A stretch of DNA of 64,000 nucleotides from Prevotella melaninogenica (GCF_003609775.1 NZ_AP018049.1:1240001-1304000); one strand, 5' to 3'. Shown: positions 47,444 through 56,494, counted from the first letter of the stretch. A program made the numbers and translations. Notes: a model not told the origin generated them from the sequence alone.

Positions 47444-48658
47444 ATGAAAAAGAAAGAATATACAGTCATCGATCTCTTTGCAGGAGCAGGGGGCTTATCA
47501 CTTGGCTTATATCAAGCTGGGTGGAATGGGTTATTCGCTATAGAAAAAAATCCCTTTGCTTTTGAAACATTGAAATATAATCTAATAGATGACAAAAAAC
47601 ATTTCTCATGGCCAGAGTGGTTGCCACAAACACCACATGATATTGACGAAGTTCTGAAGAATTATTCTCAGCAGTTAAAAGAATTACGAAATAAAGTGGA
47701 TTTAGTTGCAGGAGGTCCTCCGTGTCAGGGCTTTTCAATGGCAGGTAAGCGTATAGAAAGTGATGTTCGTAACCAATTGGTATTTTCTTATATTAAGTTC
47801 ATAGATTTAGTTCGACCAAAGATGATTCTATTTGAGAACGTTAAGGGCTTTACTTATGCTTTTGATAAGAAAAATGATAATGACGCAGAGCCTTATTCAC
47901 ACAAGGTTATACGTGGTTTACAAAAACTTGGGTATAAAGTAAAACCCCATGTTTTTGATTTTTCAAATTATGGTGTACCTCAGCGTCGAAAACGTTTTAT
48001 TTTGGTTGGTATTCATAAAGATTTAGGAACTCCAGATAATTTTGAGCAGTTGCTGTTGGTTAATCGTGACCAATTCTTAAAAGATAAAGGATTGAAACCA
48101 ACAACTACATTGCAAGAGGCAATTTCTGATTTATTGCGTAGTAACGGTGAAGTTCCAACACCTGATCGTAAAGGTTTTAGTTCTGGGAAATATCGTAGTG
48201 GGAAATTAACCAATTATGAAAAATTGATGAGAGGGGATTATCCAAAAGGGCATGAGATTCCTGATAGTCATAGCTTTGCTAGGCATACAGCTGAGAAAAC
48301 ACTATGCTACCAGCATTTGTTAGCAGAATATCCTCAACGTGGAAAACGTATTGATGGGAAGACTCGTGAGAATTGGGGAATCAGACAAAGAAGCATTACT
48401 GTTTTGGATCCTGCTACTGTATCTCCGACTATCACTGGGCAGCCCGATGACTACCTACATTACTCTGAGCCTCGTATTATGACGGTTCGTGAATGTGCTC
48501 GTATTCAGTCTTTCCCAGATTGGTATGAGATAAAAAAGAAATATACAACAGGAGGAAAAATGCGTAGAATAGAAGTGCCTCGCTATTCTCAGGTGGGTAA
48601 TGCTATTCCACCATTATTTGCCGAGCAGGCAGGTTATGTACTCAAACAGATGTTTTAG
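47444..48658 (+). CDS. DNA (cytosine-5) methyltransferase
   Basis: 404-residue C5-methyltransferase. Motif I IDLFAGAGGLSLGLYQAG (about 9-26), motif IV GGPPCQGFS with catalytic Cys94, motif VI ENVKGF, motif VIII QRRKRFILVG, a target-recognition region (about 220-340) and motif X QVGNAIPPLFAEQAG. All catalytic motifs are intact. No restriction endonuclease or Vsr gene is nearby; instead a GHKL ATPase/kinase gene starts 1 nt after its stop and a receiver-HEPN gene follows. The methyl mark may therefore serve as the self signal of a kinase-controlled system. The coding DNA is A/T-rich compared with the M16 gene upstream, consistent with transfer. Confidence 0.95.
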   Translation: MKKKEYTVIDLFAGAGGLSLGLYQAGWNGLFAIEKNPFAFETLKYNLIDDKKHFSWPEWLPQTPHDIDEVLKNYSQQLKELRNKVDLVAGGPPCQGFSMAGKRIESDVRNQLVFSYIKFIDLVRPKMILFENVKGFTYAFDKKNDNDAEPYSHKVIRGLQKLGYKVKPHVFDFSNYGVPQRRKRFILVGIHKDLGTPDNFEQLLLVNRDQFLKDKGLKPTTTLQEAISDLLRSNGEVPTPDRKGFSSGKYRSGKLTNYEKLMRGDYPKGHEIPDSHSFARHTAEKTLCYQHLLAEYPQRGKRIDGKTRENWGIRQRSITVLDPATVSPTITGQPDDYLHYSEPRIMTVRECARIQSFPDWYEIKKKYTTGGKMRRIEVPRYSQVGNAIPPLFAEQAGYVLKQMF

Positions 48659-48659
48659 T

Positions 48660-49476
48660 ATGAAAGATAATTTGCAATTTAAAGTTAGTGCTGAGTTGAA
48701 AAATATTCTTGGTCGGGATTTGATAACAAGTCCCGATATTGCCATACTGGAGTTGGTTAAGAATTCATACGACGCACATGCTTCTAAGGTTGAAATCACT
48801 TTTGATGACGATTATATAACCATTGCAGATAATGGCAAAGGTATGTCAAAAGACGATCTAATTAACAAATGGCTATTTGTAGCATATTCCGCAAAAAGTG
48901 ATGGTACTGAAGACACGTCATACCGAAGTAAGTTCAAACGCCACTATGCTGGTGCTAAGGGTATTGGACGTATGTCATGTGACCGATTAGCTAGAAATTT
49001 GGTCTTAACTACTCGAAGCGTAGATAGCGATAAGACAGAGGTCCTTTATGTTGATTGGAGGTCCTTTGAAGTTAGTAAACATAGTGAGTTTGACACAATA
49101 AATATTCCACATGAAACAATAGATACTAACCTTTCTTTTCCTTTGGCATCTCCCACAGGAACAATCTTGAAGTTTACAGACCTTCACCTTTTATGGTCCC
49201 GTGAAGATATCAAACGACTTCGACAGTCTTTAGAGAAAATGATTAACCCCTTCTCTGGAACAGATGATGATTTTACAATAGAGATTATTGCGCCAAAGAT
49301 GAAGGAAGAGGATAAAAAAGTTAGCTCTCAATATGATGTGATAAATGGAGTAATAGAAAACTCTATCGCTGATGTGTTAAAGCTGAAAACAACACAAATA
49401 GAGAGTCGTATTCAAAATGGTAAAATCTATACTATTTTGAAAGACCGTGGGATTACTATGTATGAGATAGAAGAGG
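48660..49476 (+). pseudogene. GHKL ATPase / histidine kinase, N-terminal fragment (split by IS30)
   Basis: The start codon at 48660 overlaps almost directly with the methyltransferase stop. The fragment (about 272 residues) is a MORC/Hsp90-like GHKL ATPase: N-box ELVKNSYDAHA (E31, N35, D38), G1 DNGKGM (D57) and G2 GAKGIGR (about 98-104), with a following S5-like region. The native frame is lost after YEIEE, where the IS30 element begins. The open frame then runs through IS sequence to 49550. The other half resumes at 50613. The insertion is expected to abolish the intact kinase unless it excises. Confidence 0.85.
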
Positions 49477-49515
49477 CAATGCAAGTTCCAAAACGAAGTG
49501 CAATAAAAGAGTGTC

Positions 49516-49579
49516 CCTCTCCGAGAGATGCAGACGTTCTCGACGCGTAGCGAGAGGTTGTCTGCATCTCTCGGAGAGG
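49516..49579 (+). terminator. 20-bp perfect hairpin in the IS30 leader
   Basis: Arms 49516-49535 and 49560-49579 are exact reverse complements over 20 bp (start CCTCTCCGAGAG), with a 24-nt loop that contains CTCG/CGAG. It is followed by AAAAAG rather than T residues. It probably blocks read-through from the host gene into the transposase, or sequesters translation of such a transcript. Confidence 0.6.
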
Positions 49580-49654
49580 AAAAAGAAACAACCAGCAATA
49601 CAAATAAAAAAGGAGACCGAAGTCTCCCAAAGATTAACTAACTTTGTATTGCAA

Positions 49655-50593
49655 ATGTATCATCAATTAATCTCGGAGCAAAGGTCGCAAATTTTTGCCT
49701 TACTCCAAAAGAAAACAGCGAGAAAAGAAATTGCCGAGATCGTCGGTATTAGTCAGTCAACACTCTCACGTGAAATCAAACGCAACAGTACGCCTTCGGG
49801 AAAGTATATCTGGACGAAGGCGCATGATATGGCTATGCAGCGCAGAAAGAGCACGGTAACTAACGCCAAACTCTCCGACGAATTAGTTTGGAGAATTAAA
49901 GAATATATTATCAACGACCAGTGGTCTCCAAGACAAATATCAGGGTATCTGCGCATAAATGAGAGTATAGAGGTCTCCCACCAGTCCATCTATAACATTA
50001 TCCACAATGACACAACAGGGAAGCTTGCAGAGCACACAAGGCATAAGATGAAATACAGGCATCGTCCCCAAGGCGGACATCTTCCAATAAAGGACAGGGT
50101 GAGTATCCATGAAAGAAGTAAGGAAGTTGACGGGAAGAGATTCGGAGATTTTGAGATGGACTTGATCGTCGATCCTGCCCAGCACGCCATACTCACAATA
50201 GTGGAGAAATCCACCAATATGTTGTTTATGCAGAAACTGCCATTTGGAAAAATGTCAAAGCCTCTGGTAAAGGTGGTTAGGAAACTACTGCTGCCATACA
50301 AAGACAGCCTGAAGACAATTACAACAGATAACGGACCTGAATTTGCAGCACATAAGGACATCACAAAATACTTAGGAGTGCCCGTGTACTTCGCTGACCC
50401 ATATTGTTCATGGCAAAAGGGAACTGTTGAGAATACAAACAAATTAATCAGGCAGTATATACCTAAAAAGGATTCGTTTGATAAATATACGGACAAGAGA
50501 ATTATGTCCATACAAAAGAAATTGAACGAAAGACCAAGAGAAAAATTAAACTTTTCTAATCCAAAGTGCGAGTTCTTTAAACACGTTTTGTAA
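49655..50593 (+). CDS. IS30-family transposase
   Basis: 312 residues from the ATG at 49655, which lies 8 nt after the -7-like TAACTTTG, so the transcript would be almost leaderless. The N-terminal HTH is LLQKKTARKEIAEIVGISQS followed by TLSREIKRN. The DDE catalytic core has DFEMDLIVD, then TDNGPEFAAHKDI, and the Glu in SWQKGTVENTNKLIRQY; these are the classic IS30 motifs. It appears complete, so the insertion may be recent and still mobile. An open frame extends upstream to 49511 through the leader hairpin but is not expected to be translated. Confidence 0.93.
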   Translation: MYHQLISEQRSQIFALLQKKTARKEIAEIVGISQSTLSREIKRNSTPSGKYIWTKAHDMAMQRRKSTVTNAKLSDELVWRIKEYIINDQWSPRQISGYLRINESIEVSHQSIYNIIHNDTTGKLAEHTRHKMKYRHRPQGGHLPIKDRVSIHERSKEVDGKRFGDFEMDLIVDPAQHAILTIVEKSTNMLFMQKLPFGKMSKPLVKVVRKLLLPYKDSLKTITTDNGPEFAAHKDITKYLGVPVYFADPYCSWQKGTVENTNKLIRQYIPKKDSFDKYTDKRIMSIQKKLNERPREKLNFSNPKCEFFKHVL

Positions 50594-50612
50594 TTTTGCA
50601 CTTGCTGGTTGA

Positions 50613-52166
50613 CTCTGCGCAAGCCAAAATTACTACTTATTAGATACAGTTTCTATAAGCATCTTCTACCTCAATCGGGCTGCAAAATATAATTTTACAA
50701 AAAAAATGGGTATAGAACCTGTTAAATATGGAAATGTATTTCTTTTTAGAAACGGTTTCAGAATATTTCCTTTTGGAGAATGGAACGATGATAGCTGGAA
50801 ATTAAATCAACGCGTTCAACAAGGTTATAATCGATTTTTAGGTACTCGAGAATTATTCGGTCGAGTCGATATTGAAACGGACAACTCAGAACTAATTAAA
50901 GAAGTATCAAGTCGAGATAATGGATTAATTAAGACAGGTGCTTCTATCCAATTAATGGATTACTTTACTCTGATACATAGACGTTTGGAACGTTATGTTG
51001 TTGGTGTCTTATGGGGAGAAGGATTTTTAAGAAAGGAATACTTTATTAATCAAACTTCAGCTATAGCCGCACGAGTATTGTTAAAAAAAGATAAGGACCA
51101 AGAAACTGCAAAACATTTATATGCAAATATAGGTAGTAAGGTTGATTTTATGCAACTCATAAAATCTCTTGTGAATGATAAGTCTGTAACAGTATTACAG
51201 TATAATGAGGAGTTGGCAAACATAGTTGCTAATCCCTCAGAGACGGAGATGATTCAGACACAAATGTTTGATGATGTTCGCAAATTAGCTGAGAAAACTA
51301 ATGATTCTTATTTACTTGAGAAGATTCAAGAGTTTGAGAAGCATCTTGATGATTTACGCCAGGAAAAAGAAGACGCAGAACGAAAAGCAGAAGAGGAGCG
51401 TAAGGCAAAAGCTGAAGTTGAACGTAAATTCCGTGCCGAGAAAGAAAAACGAGAGCAAACCGAGAAAGAATTAGAGCAAAAGACAAAGCAAAATCTATTC
51501 CTACTTTCTGTTGGTACACTTGATACTGACCGTATATTAAAATATCATCATGATATTCGTATTCATGCGGCAACAATACATAATACGATAGGTCAGATTA
51601 TGAAAAAAGCAAATCGAGGTGTTTTAACACCAGATGAAATAATCAAATTGGTAGAACGTATATCTAGGGCAAATGAAAAAATTACATCAATAGCACAGTT
51701 TGCAACAAAGGCGAACTATAGTATTGAAACTGACGTAATTAAGGCTGATATTATCAGTTATATAAGTGAGTATATCAATAATGTTTTACCAGAGTATTAT
51801 GGTGATATAACATTGAATTGTGAAGTAAATTCGTGTTCTAAAATATTGGAATTTGCACCAATAGAAGCAAGTATCTTTATTGATAATTTGGTTTCAAATA
51901 CCGTAAAATCCAATGCACAACATTTCGATATTACTTTTAAAAATAAGAGAGATGTAATATGCATGATAGTTTCTGATGATGGTGATGGTCTTTCTTCAAA
52001 ATTGACAGATCCTAGTAGTATATTTGAAAAGGGTATAACCACATCAGACGGTTCGGGGTTAGGCCTTTATAATGTTGCGTCTTTCGTTAGAAATGTGATG
52101 AAAGGAACTATCGATGTTGATAAGTCTAATAATAAAAAAGGGTTTAAACTATTCATAAATTTCTAA
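50613..52166 (+). pseudogene. GHKL ATPase / histidine kinase, C-terminal fragment
   Basis: The native frame is open from 50613 and reads Y-Y-L-L-D-T-V-S-I-S-I-F-Y-L-N-R before MGIEPVKYGNVFLF, so this is the continuation of the gene at 48660. A partial product could start at ATG 50706 (486 residues). After the S5-like domain comes a charged coiled coil (about 51330-51490), then a second catalytic module: putative phosphoacceptor YHHDIRIHA (about 51543-51570), N-box FIDNLVSNTVKSNA, G1 DDGDGL and G2 GSGLGLYNV. The intact protein thus carried two GHKL folds, an N-terminal MORC-like ATPase and a C-terminal histidine kinase. The receiver-HEPN gene starts 5 nt later. Confidence 0.85.
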
Positions 52167-52171
52167 ACATC

Positions 52172-53095
52172 ATGAACTTAAAGTATAAAATTCTTTGGAT
52201 TGAAAATGAAAAAGACTGGGTAAATAGTATTGAAGACCAAATTCAAGAATATCTTGATAATTTGGGATTTGAATTTAAAAAGAAACTCATAAACAAAGAA
52301 GATCAAGAAATCGATTATAATAGTTGGGATTTAATCCTTATGGACTTAAATCTTGCAAGTCAACCTAATGGTGCGGAGCTTATTTCTAAAATCCGTAATC
52401 AGGGAGTATATACGGATGTTGTCTTTTATTCATCAAGTGGAATTGATGAGTTAAGGACGAAAGGAAGAGAAAAAGAACTTGATGGAGTATATTATAGTAG
52501 TCGTGATGTAAATTTATTTATAAAGAAGGTAAAGGCTGTTATTGACACCACAATCAAAAAGGTTCAAGACTTAAACAATCTTCGTGGACTAGTTATGGCA
52601 GAGGTAAGTGAACTCGATTCACGCATGGCTTCTCTTATAAAAAAATATTTTATAGATCAAAGCACTGACAAAAAAACAAAAGACTTTACAGAACGCTTTG
52701 TTAATGAAATGGAGAAAAATACCAAAAAGAAGCTTTCAGAAAGTAAAACTTGCGATAAACTTTGCAAACATACATGGCGCAATCTTTCTATAGAGGAAAT
52801 AATAGAGGATTTCGATTTTGATGCTTCCAGAAAAGCTCGTGCAGTCAATTTGATAATTAAAGAAGCAAAAATTTCATACACCCCTAAAGGCAATAATTTT
52901 TTTGAGGATTATTCTAATGAAATGCTAAAAATGCGTAACCAACTTGCACATTGCAGTAGCTCCTACATAAATGGGAAAGAGATTTTGACTACAAAAGATG
53001 GAGAAAAAGAATTTAACGACGAAAATTTTAAGGAGATCCGAAAACAAATAAGGGAATATAACGCTATCTTTGATAAAATTGAAAAGAAAATTTAG
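52172..53095 (+). CDS. receiver-domain protein fused to a HEPN-like C-terminus
   Basis: 307 residues. The N-terminal receiver domain has the acidic pocket WIENEKDW (E11, E13), phosphoacceptor D58 in LILMDLNL, and a Ser/Thr-rich beta-4 FYSSSG; the usual Lys of beta-5 is not obvious. The C-terminal half (about 135-307) is helical and holds R255-N-Q-L-A-H260, an R-x4-H HEPN RNase motif, in the MLKMRNQLAHCSSS segment. The cognate kinase is the split gene immediately upstream (5-nt gap). I infer a phosphorylation-controlled RNase effector. The receiver is clear; the HEPN assignment rests on the motif and helical context and needs a structure search. Confidence 0.75.
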   Translation: MNLKYKILWIENEKDWVNSIEDQIQEYLDNLGFEFKKKLINKEDQEIDYNSWDLILMDLNLASQPNGAELISKIRNQGVYTDVVFYSSSGIDELRTKGREKELDGVYYSSRDVNLFIKKVKAVIDTTIKKVQDLNNLRGLVMAEVSELDSRMASLIKKYFIDQSTDKKTKDFTERFVNEMEKNTKKKLSESKTCDKLCKHTWRNLSIEEIIEDFDFDASRKARAVNLIIKEAKISYTPKGNNFFEDYSNEMLKMRNQLAHCSSSYINGKEILTTKDGEKEFNDENFKEIRKQIREYNAIFDKIEKKI

Positions 53096-53564
53096 GAGAG
53101 GGTATTATGTTAATACTTTTATAATTAGTGGGCAACGATTAAGTGGTCGTACCTTTAAAGATTATTGTAAGTGAAGGAGAGTGTATTAAAATTATTCTTA
53201 TAGAAAATTCTCAGGAAGTCCTTAAATCTATTTAACAAATACGCGGATAAAGTAAACTATCAGTATAACTAAATGTTCATTACTATGAAGTTAATTAAGT
53301 TTTTCTATTAAAAGCATTTCACCAAAAAGAAAAATTAGAATAACCTTTTGGTGAAATATGTCGTTTAAACAGCATTTCCCAGTAAAACCAACTTTGCTGT
53401 CACTACTGTCACCCTAATTCATTAGTTAACTTATTATGTAACAGTAGGATTACACGAAATGTTAAATGTGACAGCAAAATGAAAACAAAACTATTCGTGG
53501 AATAGTGTGTATAAATTCCTTCTTACCTTAGTAGACTTTATCACACTATAACACACAAAGACTC
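53096..53564. other. 469-bp intergenic region at the right edge of the defence island
   Basis: It contains a hairpin TTTCACCAAAA/TTTTGGTGAAA (53317-53327 with 53346-53356) and copy C of the interspersed element (53386-53493). No gene was seen. Confidence 0.65.
53386..53493 (-). repeat. TGCTGTCA interspersed element, copy C
   Basis: On the minus strand it reads AGTTTTGTTTTCATTTTGCTG, TGCTGTCACATTTAACATTT, CCTACTGTTAC and a double TGACAG near the end, closely matching copy B. It marks the right edge of the methyltransferase/receiver-HEPN island. (First segment is 53472-53492 complement, shown split here only as a description.). Confidence 0.8.
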
Positions 53565-54314
53565 CTAAACAACCCCCATCAAACGAAGAATCGTTGGGGT
53601 AAGCAGGGCTGTAAAGATACCGTTCAGCGTAATACCTAAGCTCGCAAAAGCCCCATACTTACTGCTATATGCCATCGCTGTTGATGCACCAACAGCATGA
53701 GAAGCTGCTCCCATAGAGAGTCCTTGTGCAATAGGACTGCTTACATGACCGAATGACAACGTCTTAAAGCCTACCAATGCACCAATAATACCTGTGATAA
53801 CCACCACAGCAGCTGTAAGAGAAGGAATACCGCCAAGACTCTGTGTCACTTCCATCGCAATAGGTGTTGTGACAGATTTACTTGCCATTGAGAGAACGAT
53901 AATATCAGGAGCACCACAAAGTTTGGCTACTAAAACAACACTAACAATACCCACTAAACAACCAACAAGCTGTGACATGACGATTGGAAACCACAGACGC
54001 TTAATGGCATCAAGCTGTAAATAAAGTGGTACACCTAAGGCTACAACAGCAGGTTTAAGCCAAAAGTCAATCAATTGGGCACCTTGCTTATAGACAGCAA
54101 AAGAAACACCAGTTATCTTGAGATAGACAATAATAAGTACGATAGCTATCAAGATAGGATTAAGTAACATCCAACCAGTACGCTGCTGTAGACGTTTGAT
54201 GTAAAAGAAGGCAGCAAAAGTTAATGCCAAAATAACATACTGATTGGAAAAGATATCTTTACCATCCTGTATAAGGTCAATAGTCTGACCGATTGTTTCA
54301 TCCCACGAATTCAT
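53565..54314 (-). CDS. lrgB: LrgB/YohK-family membrane protein
   Basis: 249 residues with about six or seven membrane segments, of the LrgB family that partners with LrgA/CidA in holin-like control of murein hydrolases or metabolite export. Family features include KPAVVALGVPLYLQL, KSVTTPIAMEVTQSLGGIPS and SHAVGASTAMAYSSKYGAFA. Its start codon overlaps the stop of lrgA by 1 nt (TAATG), so the pair is translationally coupled. Confidence 0.92.
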   Translation of the reverse strand: MNSWDETIGQTIDLIQDGKDIFSNQYVILALTFAAFFYIKRLQQRTGWMLLNPILIAIVLIIVYLKITGVSFAVYKQGAQLIDFWLKPAVVALGVPLYLQLDAIKRLWFPIVMSQLVGCLVGIVSVVLVAKLCGAPDIIVLSMASKSVTTPIAMEVTQSLGGIPSLTAAVVVITGIIGALVGFKTLSFGHVSSPIAQGLSMGAASHAVGASTAMAYSSKYGAFASLGITLNGIFTALLTPTILRLMGVV

Positions 54315-54817
54315 TATTTTTCCTCCTTTTTAGTTATCTTATCCTGTCCGAGTAACGCTTTGTCAAGTTCTATTCTTTCAGCCTCTTCCATGGCCTCAAC
54401 CTCTTCGGTTTCCTCCAGCACCTTCTTCATCTTCTGCGCATGGGCACGATGATGAAGTAAGTCCATAGCCATCAACCGACGTTCAAACTTTATGACAAGT
54501 TGATGCATCTGTCCTGTAACAACAAGAACAAGAAGAGTACTGACTACTGTTGCAGTAACAATAGGGAACCATTGAGCCTTAATAAGATCAAGATAGAGAA
54601 TAAGAGCCACCCCAGGCGGTACAAAGAAGAAGCCAAGATTTGCTATCAGAAGCTGTGATAATCGCTCCACCCATCCTAACTTCACCCATCCTAACTTTAG
54701 GAAAAGAGTTAGTAAGAGCATACCAATGATACTGGACGGCAGTTTTATTCCTGTAGCCCAAACAATAAACTCTCCCAATGCTAAGCATCCGAAGATAACA
54801 AAGAACTGTCTTGCCAT
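54314..54817 (-). CDS. lrgA: LrgA/CidA-family holin-like protein
   Basis: 167 residues with four membrane segments over the first ~115: GEFIVWATGIKLPSSIIGML, LIANLGFFFVPPGVALI and so on, matching LrgA/CidA. The C-terminal extension (about 120-167) is hydrophilic, Glu/Lys-rich and helical, longer than in the typical family member of about 120-130 residues; its role is unknown. First gene of the lrgA-lrgB operon. Confidence 0.9.
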   Translation of the reverse strand: MARQFFVIFGCLALGEFIVWATGIKLPSSIIGMLLLTLFLKLGWVKLGWVERLSQLLIANLGFFFVPPGVALILYLDLIKAQWFPIVTATVVSTLLVLVVTGQMHQLVIKFERRLMAMDLLHHRAHAQKMKKVLEETEEVEAMEEAERIELDKALLGQDKITKKEEK

Positions 54818-55006
54818 GTAAAAAAGTTATTATTCAACACCACCATCAAACATGATTGTTTGAATAGTTATAGCATTTAATAAGTAGATGCAAAGTTATA
54901 GATTTTTTAAGTATCAAACGCTAAATTTCCCTTTTTTAATACTTGAAAGAAAGGCTTTCGATGATATTTATCAAGCAGATAACCAACGAAATCGGAAAAA
55001 AATGCG

Positions 55007-55014
55007 TAAGTTTG
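55007..55014 (+). promoter_or_regulatory. -7 element (TAAGTTTG) deciding the DUF3822 start
   Basis: TAAGTTTG at 55007-55014 lies inside the upstream extension of the open frame, so transcription should begin near 55019 and translation at the ATG 55045 rather than at 54943 or 55018. No -33 motif is seen. Confidence 0.5.
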
Positions 55015-55044
55015 CAGATGATAAAAAGCTATACAACGTTCGTA

Positions 55045-55857
55045 ATGACAGAAACAGACAATAACATATCCGACAAGAAACTGCGACTAACTATCAGATT
55101 TAGCAGGAACAACATGGCATTTGCTGTGGGCGACCCACAGGAGAATGGTATGCTCGTTTATGAACCATACGAGATGAATATGGGTATCTCTGTTGCTGCC
55201 AATCTACGTGAAGCCTTCAAGGTTTCTGAACTACTGCAGAGCGGATACAAACGTTTGTTAGCAGAGATTGATACACCTGTGATGCTTATGCCTGTTGATG
55301 ACTTTGGCACACAGGATATCGAAACACTCTATCATCACACTTATCATAGACAAGGCAACGAGGAGATTCTATCGAGTATTCTACCAGACTTGAACGCTGT
55401 TGCCGTCTTTGCAATTAACAAAGACCTCAAGCTCGTTATCGACGACCATTTCAAGGATATTCGCATACAACCGCTTATGCAGTCTGTATGGACTCATCTC
55501 TATCGTCGTTCTTACGCTGGTCCACGTAGAAAGCTCTATGCTTATTTCCATGAGAAACGTATGGAGGTTTTCACCTTCCAACAAAACAGATTCCGTTTCA
55601 GCAATTCATACGAAGCAACTAATGAGCATGATGCTTTGTATTACCTCCTTTATATATGGAAGCTAACAGGAATGGATGTAGAGAAAGATGAGTTATGTCT
55701 TGTTGGTGATATACATTACCAAGACTGGCTCCTTGACAAAGTAAAACAACATTTGAAGTTCTGTAGGGTTATCAATCAGGAAGTTTACTTCAACAACAGC
55801 CAGTTGGCTAAACGTACAGAGATACCTTACGACATGAAAGCAATTTATTTGGAATAA
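55045..55857 (+). CDS. DUF3822 family protein
   Basis: 270 residues from ATG 55045 (MTETDNNISDKK). The family is a predicted ASKHA/actin-like ATPase fold of unknown function, with ILPDLNAVAVFAINKDLKLV, HFKDIRIQPLMQSVWTHLYR and KLYAYFHEKRMEVFTFQQNR as recognisable blocks. It is conserved in Bacteroidota directly upstream of rsmD, as here (106-nt gap). An upstream in-frame ATG at 54943 would precede the promoter and is rejected. Confidence 0.85.
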   Translation: MTETDNNISDKKLRLTIRFSRNNMAFAVGDPQENGMLVYEPYEMNMGISVAANLREAFKVSELLQSGYKRLLAEIDTPVMLMPVDDFGTQDIETLYHHTYHRQGNEEILSSILPDLNAVAVFAINKDLKLVIDDHFKDIRIQPLMQSVWTHLYRRSYAGPRRKLYAYFHEKRMEVFTFQQNRFRFSNSYEATNEHDALYYLLYIWKLTGMDVEKDELCLVGDIHYQDWLLDKVKQHLKFCRVINQEVYFNNSQLAKRTEIPYDMKAIYLE

Positions 55858-55913
55858 AAGAAAGATTAAGATGTAGAGTGAATTAAATCCACACATCTCC
55901 CACAGATACAAAT

Positions 55914-55952
55914 GTCTTAACTCCATTTCACTCCCTAACTCCTTCACTCCTA
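55914..55952. repeat. half copy of the AACTCC inverted-repeat element before rsmD
   Basis: TGTCTTAACTCCATTTCACT and its continuation match the right arm upstream of cutC (17750-17790) with a few substitutions. It ends about 12 nt before the rsmD start codon. No left arm is present here. Confidence 0.8.
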
Positions 55953-55963
55953 AAAAAGAAACT

Positions 55964-56494
55964 ATGCGAATTATAACAGGAAAATATAAAGGCAGACACT
56001 TTGATATTCCACGTACCTTTAAGGCACGTCCTACAACAGACTTTGCTAAAGAGAATATCTTTAATGTTATCAATGCATACGTGGATTGGGAAGAAGCAAC
56101 TGCACTCGACCTCTTTGCTGGTACGGGTAGTATATCCTTAGAACTCTTATCACGTGGTTGTCAACAGGTAATAAGCGTAGAGAAAGACCGTGACCATGCT
56201 CGCTTCATCAGCCAATGTATGGAAAAACTTGGCACAGAGGAAAATATCTTGATAAAAGGTGATGTATTCCGTTTTCTAAAGAGTTGTCACCAGAAGTTTG
56301 ACCTCATCTTTGCTGACCCTCCATACGCATTGCCAGAGTTAGAAACTATTCCTAATCTCATCTTCCAATATGACTTATTAAAAGAAGATGGACTACTTGT
56401 CTTTGAACATGGTAAGAACAATGATTTCTCCGCTCACCCCAACTTCCTTGAACATAGAAGCTATGGTAGTGTAAACTTCACCTTGTTTAGATAA
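55964..56494 (+). CDS. rsmD: 16S rRNA (guanine(966)-N2)-methyltransferase RsmD
   Basis: 176-residue SAM-dependent methyltransferase of the small ribosomal subunit. N-terminal MRIITGKYKGRHFDIP, motif I ALDLFAGTGSISLELLSRGC, and the catalytic DPPY in LIFADPPYALPE near residue 114. Length and order are typical. Located after DUF3822, a conserved pair. Confidence 0.95.
   Translation: MRIITGKYKGRHFDIPRTFKARPTTDFAKENIFNVINAYVDWEEATALDLFAGTGSISLELLSRGCQQVISVEKDRDHARFISQCMEKLGTEENILIKGDVFRFLKSCHQKFDLIFADPPYALPELETIPNLIFQYDLLKEDGLLVFEHGKNNDFSAHPNFLEHRSYGSVNFTLFR

Larger units (their letters stand above)
49477..50612 (+). mobile_element. IS30-family insertion sequence (boundaries approximate)
   Basis: About 1.14 kb between the two halves of the kinase gene. 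Candidate terminal inverted repeats are TGCAAGTTCCAAAACG at the left (49480-49495 region) and, read inward from the right, TGCAAAATTACAAAACG (complement of about 50584-50600); they match imperfectly with one gap. An in-frame stop at 50610-50612 shows that the element reaches at least that far. The leader carries a 20-bp perfect hairpin (49516-49579) and a -7-like TAACTTTG (49639-49646). Target duplication could not be assigned. Confidence 0.8.

Noticed and set aside
47444..48658. Ordinary type II restriction-modification system
   Set aside because: No endonuclease or Vsr-type gene is found on either side; the adjacent genes encode a GHKL/kinase and a receiver-HEPN protein.
49511..49654. N-terminal extension of the IS30 transposase
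   Set aside because: The extension consists of the translated leader hairpin; the transposase domain begins at the ATG 49655, just after a -7-like element.
54943..55044. Upstream ATG for the DUF3822 gene
   Set aside because: A TAAGTTTG -7 element lies at 55007-55014, so the upstream codons are unlikely to be transcribed; the family similarity begins after 55045.
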